From Temnothorax longispinosus (taxonomy: Eukaryota > Arthropoda > Insecta > Hymenoptera > Formicidae): 64,000 nucleotides of DNA. Below the pieces are notes generated by a model. It made no database searches. It saw only the letters and a list, made by a program, of their open reading frames with translations, and was not told where the DNA came from. The stretch lies in contig NC_092361.1 in assembly GCF_030848805.1 (NCBI RefSeq), positions 3,534,001-3,598,000 on the forward strand. The letters are read 5' to 3'. Below, piece after piece: positions 47,973 to 59,115 of this stretch; within the stretch, counting starts at the first letter, position 1; the number at the start of each line of letters is the position of its first letter. The translations under genes were made by a program, and so were the position numbers.

Positions 47973-49052
47973 TTGGCGCAGATCCCGCGATGCACCCTCA
48001 TTCTGAATGGCGTTCACCGAGCGTTCACCCCGAAATCACAGCACAAGCGGCGCGAAGTGCGAAGGCACGCGTGTTCCTTTCCTGTCTCTCTCTCCGGTGT
48101 ACCGCAGCGCCTGGATACGCCTTTGAGGCGGCGCGCAGTGCGTCATGCACGAACAACAACCGACTTGTCAAAGTGGATTCTTTCGAGACCTCATTCAACT
48201 AGTCGCGCGTACAATCCACCTCGTCCTCGCGGCACGCGGCGTTTTCTCGCAGCGACCTCGAAGCGCTGCCTCGCGCGCGCACGGCTTGACTGCCAACAGT
48301 GCCAACTGGAGAAAGTCGGTCCTCCTCTCGCGGCGGTGCGCGCTAAGTGTGCCGGTCGGATCGTCGAGCGTTATTATGTACCGGAGATGCTGGTCGCGAT
48401 CCGGATTAAAAAAAAAATAGCGCGCTTTTACTTCTCTCTTTTACTCGCGCCGGTCGCTCGTCGTCGTACGTGCTCGTCGCCCGAGGAAACGTTCCGATCG
48501 CGGGTCAGGACATGTCCAGTGGATCCTCCACGTCCACGGCCGAACGATCCCTCACGGCGGTACCAGCCAAGATCCCGCGATTCCTGCTCCCGACTCCACG
48601 TCGAGTCCGATCTGAACACGCGACGAGTACGCGCGGCGACTGCTGCTGCTGCCTCCTCGACCGCTGGCGGCCGCGACAGTGATCGTGGGAACGATCGGCG
48701 ATGATGATGTACCTCGGCGAAGAAGAGGCATGCGAATCGGGAGGAAGGAGAGACGTGGAGATGCAGATAGGAGAAGAAGAGGGAAGGAGGGAGAGAGAGA
48801 TGAACGAGAGGACCAGACGAGAGAGATCGAGGAGCGAATCGACGGAGAAGGAACGAGAAGGAGAAGAGAGGGAGGAGGAGGAGGAGGAGAGAATCGATGC
48901 GAAATCGAGCGGAACCGGAGAGCGTGGCGTTCCTTGACGTGCGGTGTGCGTGTGTTGCGCGCGAATGTGGACGAACTGTGGTGAACGTGTGGTGCGATCG
49001 ATGTGAGATCGGCCGAGACACTGCGGGTCCGCCGATCCACGGCACGACACTC
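47973..49052 (+). other. GC/CpG-rich block, possible untranslated first exon
   Basis: About 1.1 kb of CpG-rich sequence with a long purine-rich GAGGAGGAG tract on the plus strand (48720-48900). It ends at an excellent splice donor, CTCAG/GTGAAC, at 49052-49053. This resembles the 5' untranslated exon and promoter of a long-intron insect gene running to the right, beyond the window or into exons I cannot detect. Frames of up to 243 codons here look compositional. Strand is inferred from the donor alone. Confidence 0.3.
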
Positions 49053-49482
49053 AGGTGAACGATTTATTTCTGCCCCCCCACTTGACGCTCCACTTTGCCC
49101 CCTTCGGTGCGCCCGTTCAGTGCCTACTACTACTACTACTGCTCCGACTGCTGCTGGACGCCGCGCCGTTGCTCCTCCATTCTTCGGCCCCCCTTACGGT
49201 GCTTCTCCTGCGCCTGCTACGCAGGAACGTTCCGCCTCGTTCGTGAACCCTATATATTGCCTTCGTCGCTTTCGAGTGGAATTTATTTTTTAATTCTCCT
49301 CACCTTTTCTTCCGTTAAAAATATAAGTTTCGCAAATGTGCCCGAATTGACGTGAAAGATTAGTGAAACGGAATAATGGAAATTTTCGGATAAATGGGAC
49401 AATTTTCCTGCCACTCGAAAACTGAGAGAATTTAGATTTTAGATTATATTAACTTAAAATTAACGCAAGACTATAAACTAAT

Positions 49483-49518
49483 AGCTATAAAGCTATAAAG
49501 CTATAAAGCTATAAAGCT
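49483..49518. repeat. 8-bp tandem repeat AGCTATAA, 4.5 copies
   Basis: Four and a half exact AGCTATAA units in an AT-rich stretch. Confidence 0.9.
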
Positions 49519-52500
49519 TACGATTGCTATAAGTTATAATAATAAATATTTATAACAAGATAATTAAACGATGAATATGCAAATTGATATCTCTCTCCCG
49601 AGCGAATTGATATTAAATACTTCGGAATATTCTCTTTTTTACAAATTTTCTACAATCGGGTGCCGAAGCAACGCTCTTGAAGACGATGACCTCCCCTCCT
49701 CCCCGTTTCTTCTTTTACCCAGTTGACAGGCAAGTGCCCGTATACTCGCATTTGAGCCTCCACTACTACAATCTATCGCCTCCTCTCGCTTTCTCCATCG
49801 CGTCTTACCCTGCGGTAAATCCTCCTTTTTATCCCCCCCCCCTCTACCTGCCCTCCCTGCGTTCGCGTGGAGCTCCCCACATAGAGCCGCGAATCCTTTC
49901 CTTCCGCGCTTCCCCGTTACTCGGCGATCTACCTCCCCGATGCGGCTGGTTTGGCAAGTAATAATAGCAATCTGAGGGCTGCGTAGGTGGAGCACAGCGA
50001 CGTCCTCCTGAATGTTACGTGCTGTACGGGCTTTTGGATGAATCGCGCGGTGTCGGTCGGTGCGATAAGCACCTCTGTCACTCTGAAGCTTGACACACAA
50101 ATGTCGCGAATTTTTTAACGTGTAGAAAATTCATTTGAAAGTTGATTTCTTCTTAACGAAACGAGCGCATGTCGTTTCACAAACTCTTCGACTATAAATC
50201 TTTGAGAGCAAAAAAATTTCAAGTTTCATATTAAAAAGTTATAAATTACAAATCTTTTAGAAGTTCTGTACTAAAGAATGTTTTAAAAGACGTCACGAAT
50301 CCTGCTTGTGTGTACGAAAATTACCATTCCGAATATTTGCATGCGTAATTCAATACAATAATCTACGTGTCGCTAAGTGGTACTACCGCTATTTTACCCA
50401 TGCGTTAAAATCTCTTTCTCTCTCATCGAAAAACACAGAATTTATTATTAAAATTCGCTCTGCCACTGCGATGCGATAAATCCTGCGAAAGTCGATGAAC
50501 GATACAGGCTGTAACTGGACCCCGTGATCTCGTGTGATATCTCGAGAAAGAGGTCTGCCAAAAATAACCCGGTTTCAATTTCCGCTACCGCGTCCGATGA
50601 TCGCTAATCGCCAGCCGAGAGCATCGTAATGGCAGGCGATCGAGGACGTAAATGTAGGTTAGCGCTAGGAAAACTACAAGTTTTTGCGAGAGGCTTCCCC
50701 TTCCGATGCTCGTTATTCATTATCGAGTCTCTCAAGTTTCTATAATTCGACTGCGACTGGCGGCGATGAGTGATATTCAAATTGCAAAAAAGGGGTAATG
50801 GATATTCAAGTGTAAAAAGAATTATAAGAGACGGGAAAAAAAGAACAAAAGTGTAAAACATCGCTTACGCGCCCGATGAAATGTCGGATGTAAATTTTGG
50901 GTAGATTTTCGAGAGGCTTAAAAAAACAAACAGGCGATTACGTTGTTCCGTCGATACGCGGAACTTTTTGCTCGAGCATCATCGAGAGTCTCGCGCGGAA
51001 AAGTCCACATTGCAAATTCTTAGAAATACACTTCAGCGGTGCTCGGAGCCGATCTCTTCTAGAGCGTTGTCTGCAATTTTACGTACAGCGTTCAGTGCTC
51101 GTACGCGTGATTAGATATTAAATCCACGTTCTAGAAGGCTACCGCCTGGAAAGATTTAATAGCTGGAAATCCGAAATGGCATTTGGACCAAGTGATCCAG
51201 ATGTCTAACGTCAGAAATAAAAAACTGGTACGTCAGAGTATTTTGTGCCGAAAGATCCTACAGCGTCGAGCTGCTCGACTGGCACAAGAATAAATTTAAA
51301 AGTTTCCATGTATAGATAAATTAGGCGCCGACTTGGCTGCTCAGGTAACGAAGCAAGCAAATAGTCTAAAAACTTACATAAAATTCCCATTAATTAATTT
51401 CTACAAAAATTATTAGTATTGTTTAATAATACTTTTTATGTGTGGGAAGTGAGACTTTGAAAAAGTAAAATTATTCACAATTATCAGATATCGACAAATG
51501 GACTCTATTGACAAAGTCAATATTTCTATTTCGGTCCACCTTATTCAAGCATATCAAGCAGGCCGCTAATGAAGAGCGTTCTTATCGCTCGAAACCTCTT
51601 CAGCTTTAATTGCGAAATTGTGTAAGGCTCTTATTTTCAAGCTGGATATCAAGAACGAGCCTTGACCCTTCAATTGGCGGTTCGGTTAATTTTAGTACTG
51701 TGCAAACAATAGCTTCCCGGTTCGCAGCACCGATAAATTCGCCCGACAGGTTGACATTATTCGCGTATGTGCAAAACCGAGAGTAATCCGACATAATTGC
51801 CGTATTTTCCGTCAACCTGACAGTTTCTGCGTGCGTTCGATGCGCGTTACGTAACACCGTAGACACTTTGAATCATCGCTACTTATTAAAAAAAAAATTG
51901 TTATAAAAAAGGAAGAATAAATTTAATCCCGCATAAAATCACTGATTTATGAGTATATTGCTTTCATGGTCTTATTTTTAATGCGTTTCTTCCAATGACG
52001 ATTACCGAGTATGATAATGACTGTTAGTAACAATTATTTACCAAGTTGTTCACATTGATTTTAAAATCTTCAATCTTCTTACGATTAAAAAATATTTAAC
52101 ATACGAAGAGCTAGAAGGCTTACATAACTAGCGGGTTCTCTTTCAGCAAGGTCTCCCGTCCTTTCTTTTTTTCATTGTTCCATTCTTAAGGCGTGTTCCA
52201 CTGCATCATTAATATATTTATTATTGACATATTATCATATTTAATCTATTATACTTTTAAAACAGGTTTTATTACGTCTGAAGACACGTGATGGTACCAA
52301 ATAATCACGGTAATAACTAAGAATCACGTCCGTGAACTGTGTGAACGGGGGTCTCAGAATCTACACGTTCGTATAAGAAAAATAAGAAAAAGACACGTCT
52401 GTCGGATACCGAGGATCTTAAAGGGGTTAATCACCCTCCCCTCGCCGCAAACGTTGGCGAACGCTATAATCGGTCGCACTATAATTTGCGGGGCGAGACG

Positions 52501-53085
52501 GCGCAACTAAGTAAGTAAGTCAACGACGATCTTTCGCAACGTCAAGCCTCATCCTTCGAGCTCGACGAGGCTCGCGTCGTCGCGCGCATCGCGACTCTGT
52601 CACGACTCTCTACTTAAAAGACACCGTCGGCGGCCAAACGCTGAGGTGGCATAGTTAATTGCCGCTTAATTACGACGCGCAACGTAATTCCGATTGCCCG
52701 TAATTCCCGTGAGCCGCGCGTCATTAAAGGATAGACACGCGCGCTCTGTAATCTATGCGCGCGGCTATCTGCGACGCGACGCATTTTAAAAGCCTTTTTT
52801 TGTACATCGATCGCGTAACACGAAAGTAATTGGATCGCTCGAGGATCATAATGTGACTTCGTGCCTCGCCGTTATATGTAAATGTGAAAAATCACCGTGC
52901 CGCGTGGTAAATAGATGCAGAAATATTGGAGAAATAGTTATGTGAAGATATGTGCAACAGGCGGCAACAGCGTCGATCTACTGTCGGCCAATTTGATATA
53001 AGTAATTTAGCACGAAACTTTTATCTTCCGCCTTAAATTTAATTTAATCGCGAGAGCGAATTAATGTTAAAAATTACAAATTTAA
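49519..53085. other. Gene-free region
   Basis: The left part (49640-50100) is pyrimidine-rich on the plus strand and open on both strands, including a poly-C run near 49829-49841. The rest is AT-rich with a CpG-rich patch near 52440-52760. No gene recognised. Confidence 0.4.
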
Positions 53086-53429
53086 CCCTCAAAAGACTCC
53101 GTGCTTTTTGGCACCTTAAAAGTACTCCGTCGGGTCCTTTTTGCTTTTCGACTTATAAATAATATTAAATATCATTAAAAAAATTCCGCAAAATTCATGG
53201 ATATTCTTTGAACTTTCCTCTTTTAAGCTGTGATGTTGGTTTCTAAAAATTTTTTTTCTTTAAGTTTTTTTTTAGTTATTAGCATAAAGAAATTAAAAAA
53301 AAAATGATTTTTTTTTTAATTCATAATAAATATAAAAAATGAGTTTCAGGCTCAAAAAAATATAAAAAAAGATATTCAGGATCGTATTTTTCGGATGGAC
53401 GAAAACGACCCGACGAAGTCCTTTGAGGG
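53086..53429. mobile_element. Second piggyBac-like non-autonomous element with TTAA duplication
   Basis: Ends CCCTCAAAAGACTCCG and CGAAGTCCTTTGAGGG form imperfect inverted repeats, flanked on both sides by TTAA (53082-53085 and 53430-53433). A subterminal CCGTCGGGTC pairs with GACCCGACG. At 344 bp and AT-rich inside, it parallels the 28861-29201 element in size and CCCTC ends, but the sequence differs. Confidence 0.88.
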
Positions 53430-53435
53430 TTAATA

Positions 53436-53557
53436 TACTGTAAGTGATTATTCGGTTAGTGATTAATTACTTATTTTGAGTATTAAAAGCATTAAAAACA
53501 GTGCTTTTAATACTCAAAATAAGTAATTAATCACTAGCCAAATAATCACTTACAGTA
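53436..53557. mobile_element. 122-bp near-perfect hairpin element with TA ends
   Basis: Two 56-bp arms, TACTGTAAGTGATTATTCGG and onward, match at 54 of 56 positions around a 10-bp loop (53492-53501). The TA at each end fits a Tc1/mariner-type MITE. It starts two bases after the TTAA of the preceding piggyBac-like element. Confidence 0.9.
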
Positions 53558-55650
53558 TTAAATTTCTGTACGAGTTATCGCGACGCACGCCGCTAGAAAA
53601 ACACTAGCTTGAAATTCGACGTGATGTGTGCCCGCAAGGGTGTCCAATGGTTCCGCGATCCTATATGGTGTGCTTCGGTAACGAAGCTAATTCTTATCCG
53701 AGAGATAGCTCGATCGATCGCCGTAGGAATGTCAATTAGGATTACATCGCAATAGTGTCATCGGTATTGCTGCGGCAGGTGCGCCGACTTTCCTTCGACA
53801 CGCGACTCTCGATTGTCAAAACTATATTAGAGAAGAAATTATATTAAAAGTGTAAGCTGATGTGTTTATGTTTGCAAGAACTCAAAGACCAATGGAAGCA
53901 TATGAAAATGTAACTGCTTGTTTCCGAATATAAACGACCAAGCTGCATCAGCGAAAGCGATTTCCCATTTGCACGTTTTTATTTTTTCTCTCAACGCTTC
54001 AAAACACTTTCTCCCATTATGAATTTTAAGAATAATAAATAATTAAATATAATAATTAGATAGTAATTTAAAAAGAGATTAATAAGCGGAGGGAAAATAT
54101 TCTGGATCAGTTATACGCTAACGATATTGACTTATACCAGACCTCCTACCGATATTAAACCTGGCCTAATGATATTTTTGTTGTTTACACGATCGCGTCC
54201 TCGCATTACACGACGTACGTATGCGCATAAGTCGCTATCGGCCAGCTTTCATCGGTGACGTAAGTTCCGGCGTTTACTCGTTTTGAGGAAAGAAAGACTC
54301 TCACTTCGTCAAGCGCACTTCTCTTTGATACGACTTGAATGAATGTTACGAAGGCGAAGAGATAGCCGCGGGATATTGAGTTTGCAAACTTTGCAAGTTA
54401 CCCGATGTTTAAAAAAATCATAGCTGGAATAAGTAAATAAGTAAATTGATCGACGTAATTTTTTATCTATTAAATTTTTTTTAAATCGTATTTGGTGTTC
54501 TTTTTATCATTCTTATTTCCTATTCAAACGTGTGCGCTTTGTTTGCACATCATTTCTCATAAATCTGACTTTTATTATTGCGAGATCAGATAAATAAATG
54601 ATATTAATTTCTGTCACTTCGTTCGAAGTATTGAAAGTGATAAAAAGAGACGTTTAAAATAAACGCGTTGAGTGAAATAAGCATGTTCGATAATTAACGG
54701 ATGCTTTTGCAACAAGTGCAATAAAATGCATCTCGATGGACCTAGTTCTCAGAGCAATACTCTGGAAAGTGATGCATGTGGGTATAAAGAGAGGAAAGAT
54801 CTCAAGAAAACTGCCGGGCGCGCAATGCCGCGGCAAGAGTAACAATGTTCTCCGCAACGCACGTAAATGAAAATGAATTCTAGGTCGCGGCAGATCTGTA
54901 TCCGATGTCAATTAGATGCTTGAGAAAAGCGTACGAAAAAAAAACCAAATAACTTCTTCGAATAATACTTTTTGGACTTCACAGATAATAAATCCGCGAT
55001 ATACATTCTGTGTTAAAACACATAGGTATAATTAGCATAAGAAATATCGAGTCAATGATGGGTAAAGTTAAAACAAAAATAGACCTCGGTATATAGCGAG
55101 AGGCTTCATTAGAGGCTGTTTGAAGAAACGTTTAAATGTAAAATTTATTCGTTCAATCAGCAAAGTTGATGACAGCCGTACAATATTGTTAAATGCTCCA
55201 GACGTTTAAGGTTATTTCATAATTATCGTACTTTATACGATATTGCGCATTAATAATCGTTGATACGACGTTTAATCTCACAAAAAGGTGCTATTAAATA
55301 GGCATTTAAACAAGATCGGAATACGTAAGGAACTGTATAAACCGATTAGTATTTTGCTCATTGAGAAAAAAAAATTAATATGCGAAAACAAACTTTTTTC
55401 AGTTAATTATACGCAATAAGTATAAATAGTGTGTAATAATGCAGTATCATATAAAGTATCATGTCATTTTCGACAACGCTACTGTTGATAGGATAAAGGT
55501 TCATTATCAAAAATATTCTTTCGGCATTAATCGTACCTAATCATTACGCCTCATGCCCTCTAATTGCCTCCATGATAAATTCTTGCAAATAAAACCGAGG
55601 TCTCTTCTTGTCTGCTTCATCCGATTATTATTATTTATACTAATTATATA
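53558..55650. other. Gene-free AT-rich region
   Basis: AT-rich spacer without recognisable genes, RNA genes or bordered repeats. Confidence 0.45.
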
Positions 55651-56610
55651 AGGTAGGGGAACCCAAATTTCATCCCCTAATCACTTTTTCCGTACCTGGC
55701 GACCGTATTAAATGATGTAAGAGCTCAAAAATTTGACATTACCTTCGTTGAATATCTCGTTGATGGGGACACTTATTGGTATACCAGGCGACACTTTCTC
55801 GGGCTCTGCACGGGCTCAACACCGACATCCCTCTTCGAGTTGTCATCTCTTTACCTGGAAACCAAGCCAAATCACCTGTATAATCAGTTGTTAGTAGTGT
55901 TAGTACCCAAAAAAATTAATTTCAAAAGTACTTTCGGCAAAACCAAAAAAAGTGATCCTAATTTCATCCCCATACTAAATTTCCTCAAAAAAAATGTAGG
56001 TAATTACGATTCTTTTTTTCAATTTTCCACTTCATTCATATTATTTATTAAAAGTAATTACAAAAGTAAACATTATTTACTTAAAAAAAATTTAATAACC
56101 TTATTATTTTTTTTCTTAAGATGAGCATTTAGCCTTCCAAGCAAGTCTCACAAATGAATTTCACTCGTTCAGGGGACGAATTTAGGAACATGAAGGGGTA
56201 CGAAATTTAGGAAAAAAACCTGAAATTAACATCGCGGCTCCGCGACCTTCTCAACAAGTTTAACCTGACGGCACACAACTCACACATCCTTCTATTGACA
56301 ACGTACTTAAGCCAATGACACGCAGAGAATATAAAAACAACGCTTACATCAGGCGTGTAGGACTATTAATAATGACACTGCAAGAACTCACGTTACCAAG
56401 AAAACGAAAAATCAGTACGGAAGCTTCTTGGATCACAAATCACAAACGGCTCTGTTTGCTTTCCTCTATATACCATTCTATATACACACGTAATAATACG
56501 TCGTACATACTGGCGCCATGGCGCCGATGCTGCCGATACGGCCGATAGCCGATAGCGCTTTTAGCGACAGGACCGAGAAATTGAAGAGGACGAAATTTGG
56601 CCCCCTACTT
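55651..56610. mobile_element. DNA transposon remnant of about 960 bp with terminal inverted repeats
   Basis: The left end AGGTAGGGGAACCCAAATTT, continuing CATCCCC, is matched by the right end GACGAAATTTGGCCCCCTAC read in reverse complement. Related internal motifs (CCTAATTTCATCCCC near 55957, GTACGAAATTTAGG near 56197) form a second inverted pair. The interior has only short frames with no transposase motif, so it is non-autonomous. Superfamily and target duplication not determined. Confidence 0.65.
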
Positions 56611-59115
56611 TATCTATTTTATGTTAGCAAAACGTATTTGCGTATCAATTAAGGATAATAAATCTGCCTTTCAAATAAAAAACTGTTCGATTTCGTAATT
56701 GAGAAGAAACGGACTCTATCTCATATGATATTCAAATGAAAACCATGAAATCATTTTTTGTTTCAAATAAAATATTTCTAAAATTATTTCAATGTAATCA
56801 AATTTTAATATCTTAAAATAACTTATCTTCAAATAATTCTTTATTTCATTGCCGCTGAATATATCGAGAAGCTAAGAAAAGCAAAAACATAACAAAACGT
56901 AACGCAAACACATAAAATTATTTCTTGTCTCAATTTTCAATATACTCCACTATCAAGTATTTGGGAGGGGCTCGGTCTTTTTATTTTCCATAAATTCTCT
57001 AACTCACGGTGTTTTCGGAAAAGGGAGCCTCTCGGGCGTCGGAAGCCGTTCGAAAATCACAGTATCTATCGTCTATCGTCTCGCTGACAACGCTGTAAAC
57101 GCGAACTTCGGTTTTCACCGGCGAAAGGAATAGAGAAAGCCGACGCTTTGACTTCTCGTCGTGCTTGACAGGAGGACACGGTAATTAGATGAACTACGAT
57201 TTCCTCCGATTGCGGTGGACATCTATCACGCGAGTGTCCGTCTCCGTCGTCTCGACGTATACGAGTCGCCAGATCGTGCGACGTCAGAAAAAAAAGGAAA
57301 AGAAAAGAAATTACTTTCGCAAATACTTTTTTATTGTTTCAATCCTTAGTGGAAATATGTCTTAGAATTTTTTATATTATTAATCAGAATTTCTCAGAAT
57401 GCTCTGAATTTTTCAGATTTTTTTATACGAATTGAAACGTTTTTCAGAAAGATTCAGATAAAATAATAATAAAATATTTCAGATTTTTCCTGCCAACACA
57501 TCTTGGTGAAATCTGAATAAATATGAGAAAATCTGTGCAACTTATCAGATATTTTCATATATATGGATACTGAAATATTCTGAAAATCCTTATTTCTAAA
57601 GATATCTGAGAAATTATATATATATTTTTTCAGAATTTTTATAAGTCTCAATTCTTAAAAAATGTCCGAAAAAATATGAGAAATTTTTTTACCAGGAACG
57701 TCAATTAGATAAACTTCAAAATAGCTTTCATCTCTTAAGTAGCCGTCCGGAGTGCAAATCCCAGGTGTTAGTATGCGTTGTGGCACGGCAGATCTTTCCT
57801 CTCGGTTCCCTCGGCGACGGAAGTTTATTTGCGCGTAAGCGCGCGCGGTGGATTAATGAAATGGAACGGCTTGGTGGAGGTCGACCGGTGTCTTGCGGGC
57901 GCTGCCGGTTCCCTGCTTCCATAAGAAAAACATATCCGCGAGTGTGAATCAACATGATTCTACGATGTTTCTTGCCCCGCTAATCCTATACGTTAAAAGA
58001 CGAGTTAAAAATTAATTCTTCGCGATTAGTTTTGAAAACGACAAAAATAAACGTGACATTCCGTCGATGTTGAATCTATCAATGTAAATTAATCCGACTG
58101 CTGCACGCTATTTCACAAGAACAAGATTGCATTTATCTTCAGGCTATAAACACGAAAAGATTTGTTTATGAAATATATGTATCCTCTTTCTATAGGTGAC
58201 ATATAAAAAACAGACTTGTGAAAAAATATTTAAATTTTAAATCATTCCGGACGTAAACTTATTAGTATGCATATTTTTTAAGAAAATATATTATATTTTG
58301 AAAAATAACCTTTTAAATTATTTCTTTTATTTAAATGTAAATGTCATCATCAGAAAGAGTAAAAATTATTTAAATAACAATCCAAAGGTTTCCTCTCACT
58401 TTTCTAGTTTCTTGTTTCGGAGTTGGCGCGATTTGGAATTTGGAATTTAGGTCAGCCATTTATTTCTTTATAACGCTTCGATCGACTCCGTAATAGTTAT
58501 GGTATCCAGATGTAACCATACTCACAGAGATAATTAACGTTTCGTTTTCTTCTTTTTTTTTTTTATTGAAAGTTTGCGAAACGGCGTCTCCGTTCTTACG
58601 CGCAACGAAGATGTCTTGTAATTCTCTCCCGTCGTTTGTCAATTGCATTTTGCATTATGGTTTGCGTGCGGAAGAATTGCGCATCTCTCACGGAGACTCA
58701 GAGAGCGAATCGCGTACTGCGACATAGCGTCGCACCGCAAGTTGTTACAGCGTTTTTTTAATTAAAAGAACCCGGGATAAAAGAAATGCGGTTTTGTGTG
58801 TTCTTATCGCGCGCGAATCGCACACAATCTTCGGGCTTTAGGTAGCGGACGGTTTAGATGTAACAGCACAGAGTTTCGTATATTCGGCATTCGAGAGTGC
58901 ATCTCATTCGGCATGAAATTATATTCGTCACATTTCCATTTATTGCGCCGAGATATATACAACATTTATTTATACGCTCATCGCGTAGTCACGTGCACAC
59001 GTAACATGCAATCGGCTTCGTAAATCCCTATGTATGTAACATACATAAACATATTTATATCATTTATTTTTTTAAATTCATTTCTACGCTATATAAATTA
59101 TCGATCGTTAGGAAA
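56611..59115. other. Gene-free region with TCAGA-rich repeat-like DNA
   Basis: Between about 57350 and 57690, TCAGA/TCTGA motifs recur every 10-40 bp in both orientations in AT-rich DNA, ending near ACCAGGAACG. This looks like an old repeat. The rest is AT-rich spacer, and the last 200 bases include the 3' end of NDUFS2. Confidence 0.4.
59063..59068 (-). terminator. Candidate polyadenylation signal of NDUFS2
   Basis: AATAAA on the minus strand, about 50 nt past the NDUFS2 stop codon. The spacing suits a short 3' untranslated region. Confidence 0.5.

Noticed and set aside
49639..50100. Overlapping open frames on both strands, one Pro/Tyr-rich
   Set aside because: Openness is explained by the pyrimidine-rich composition; no motif or homology signal.
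55840..56124. 94-codon frame inside the terminal-repeat element, considered as a transposase relic
   Set aside because: Lys/Phe/Asn-rich low-complexity translation with no catalytic DDE/DDD context.
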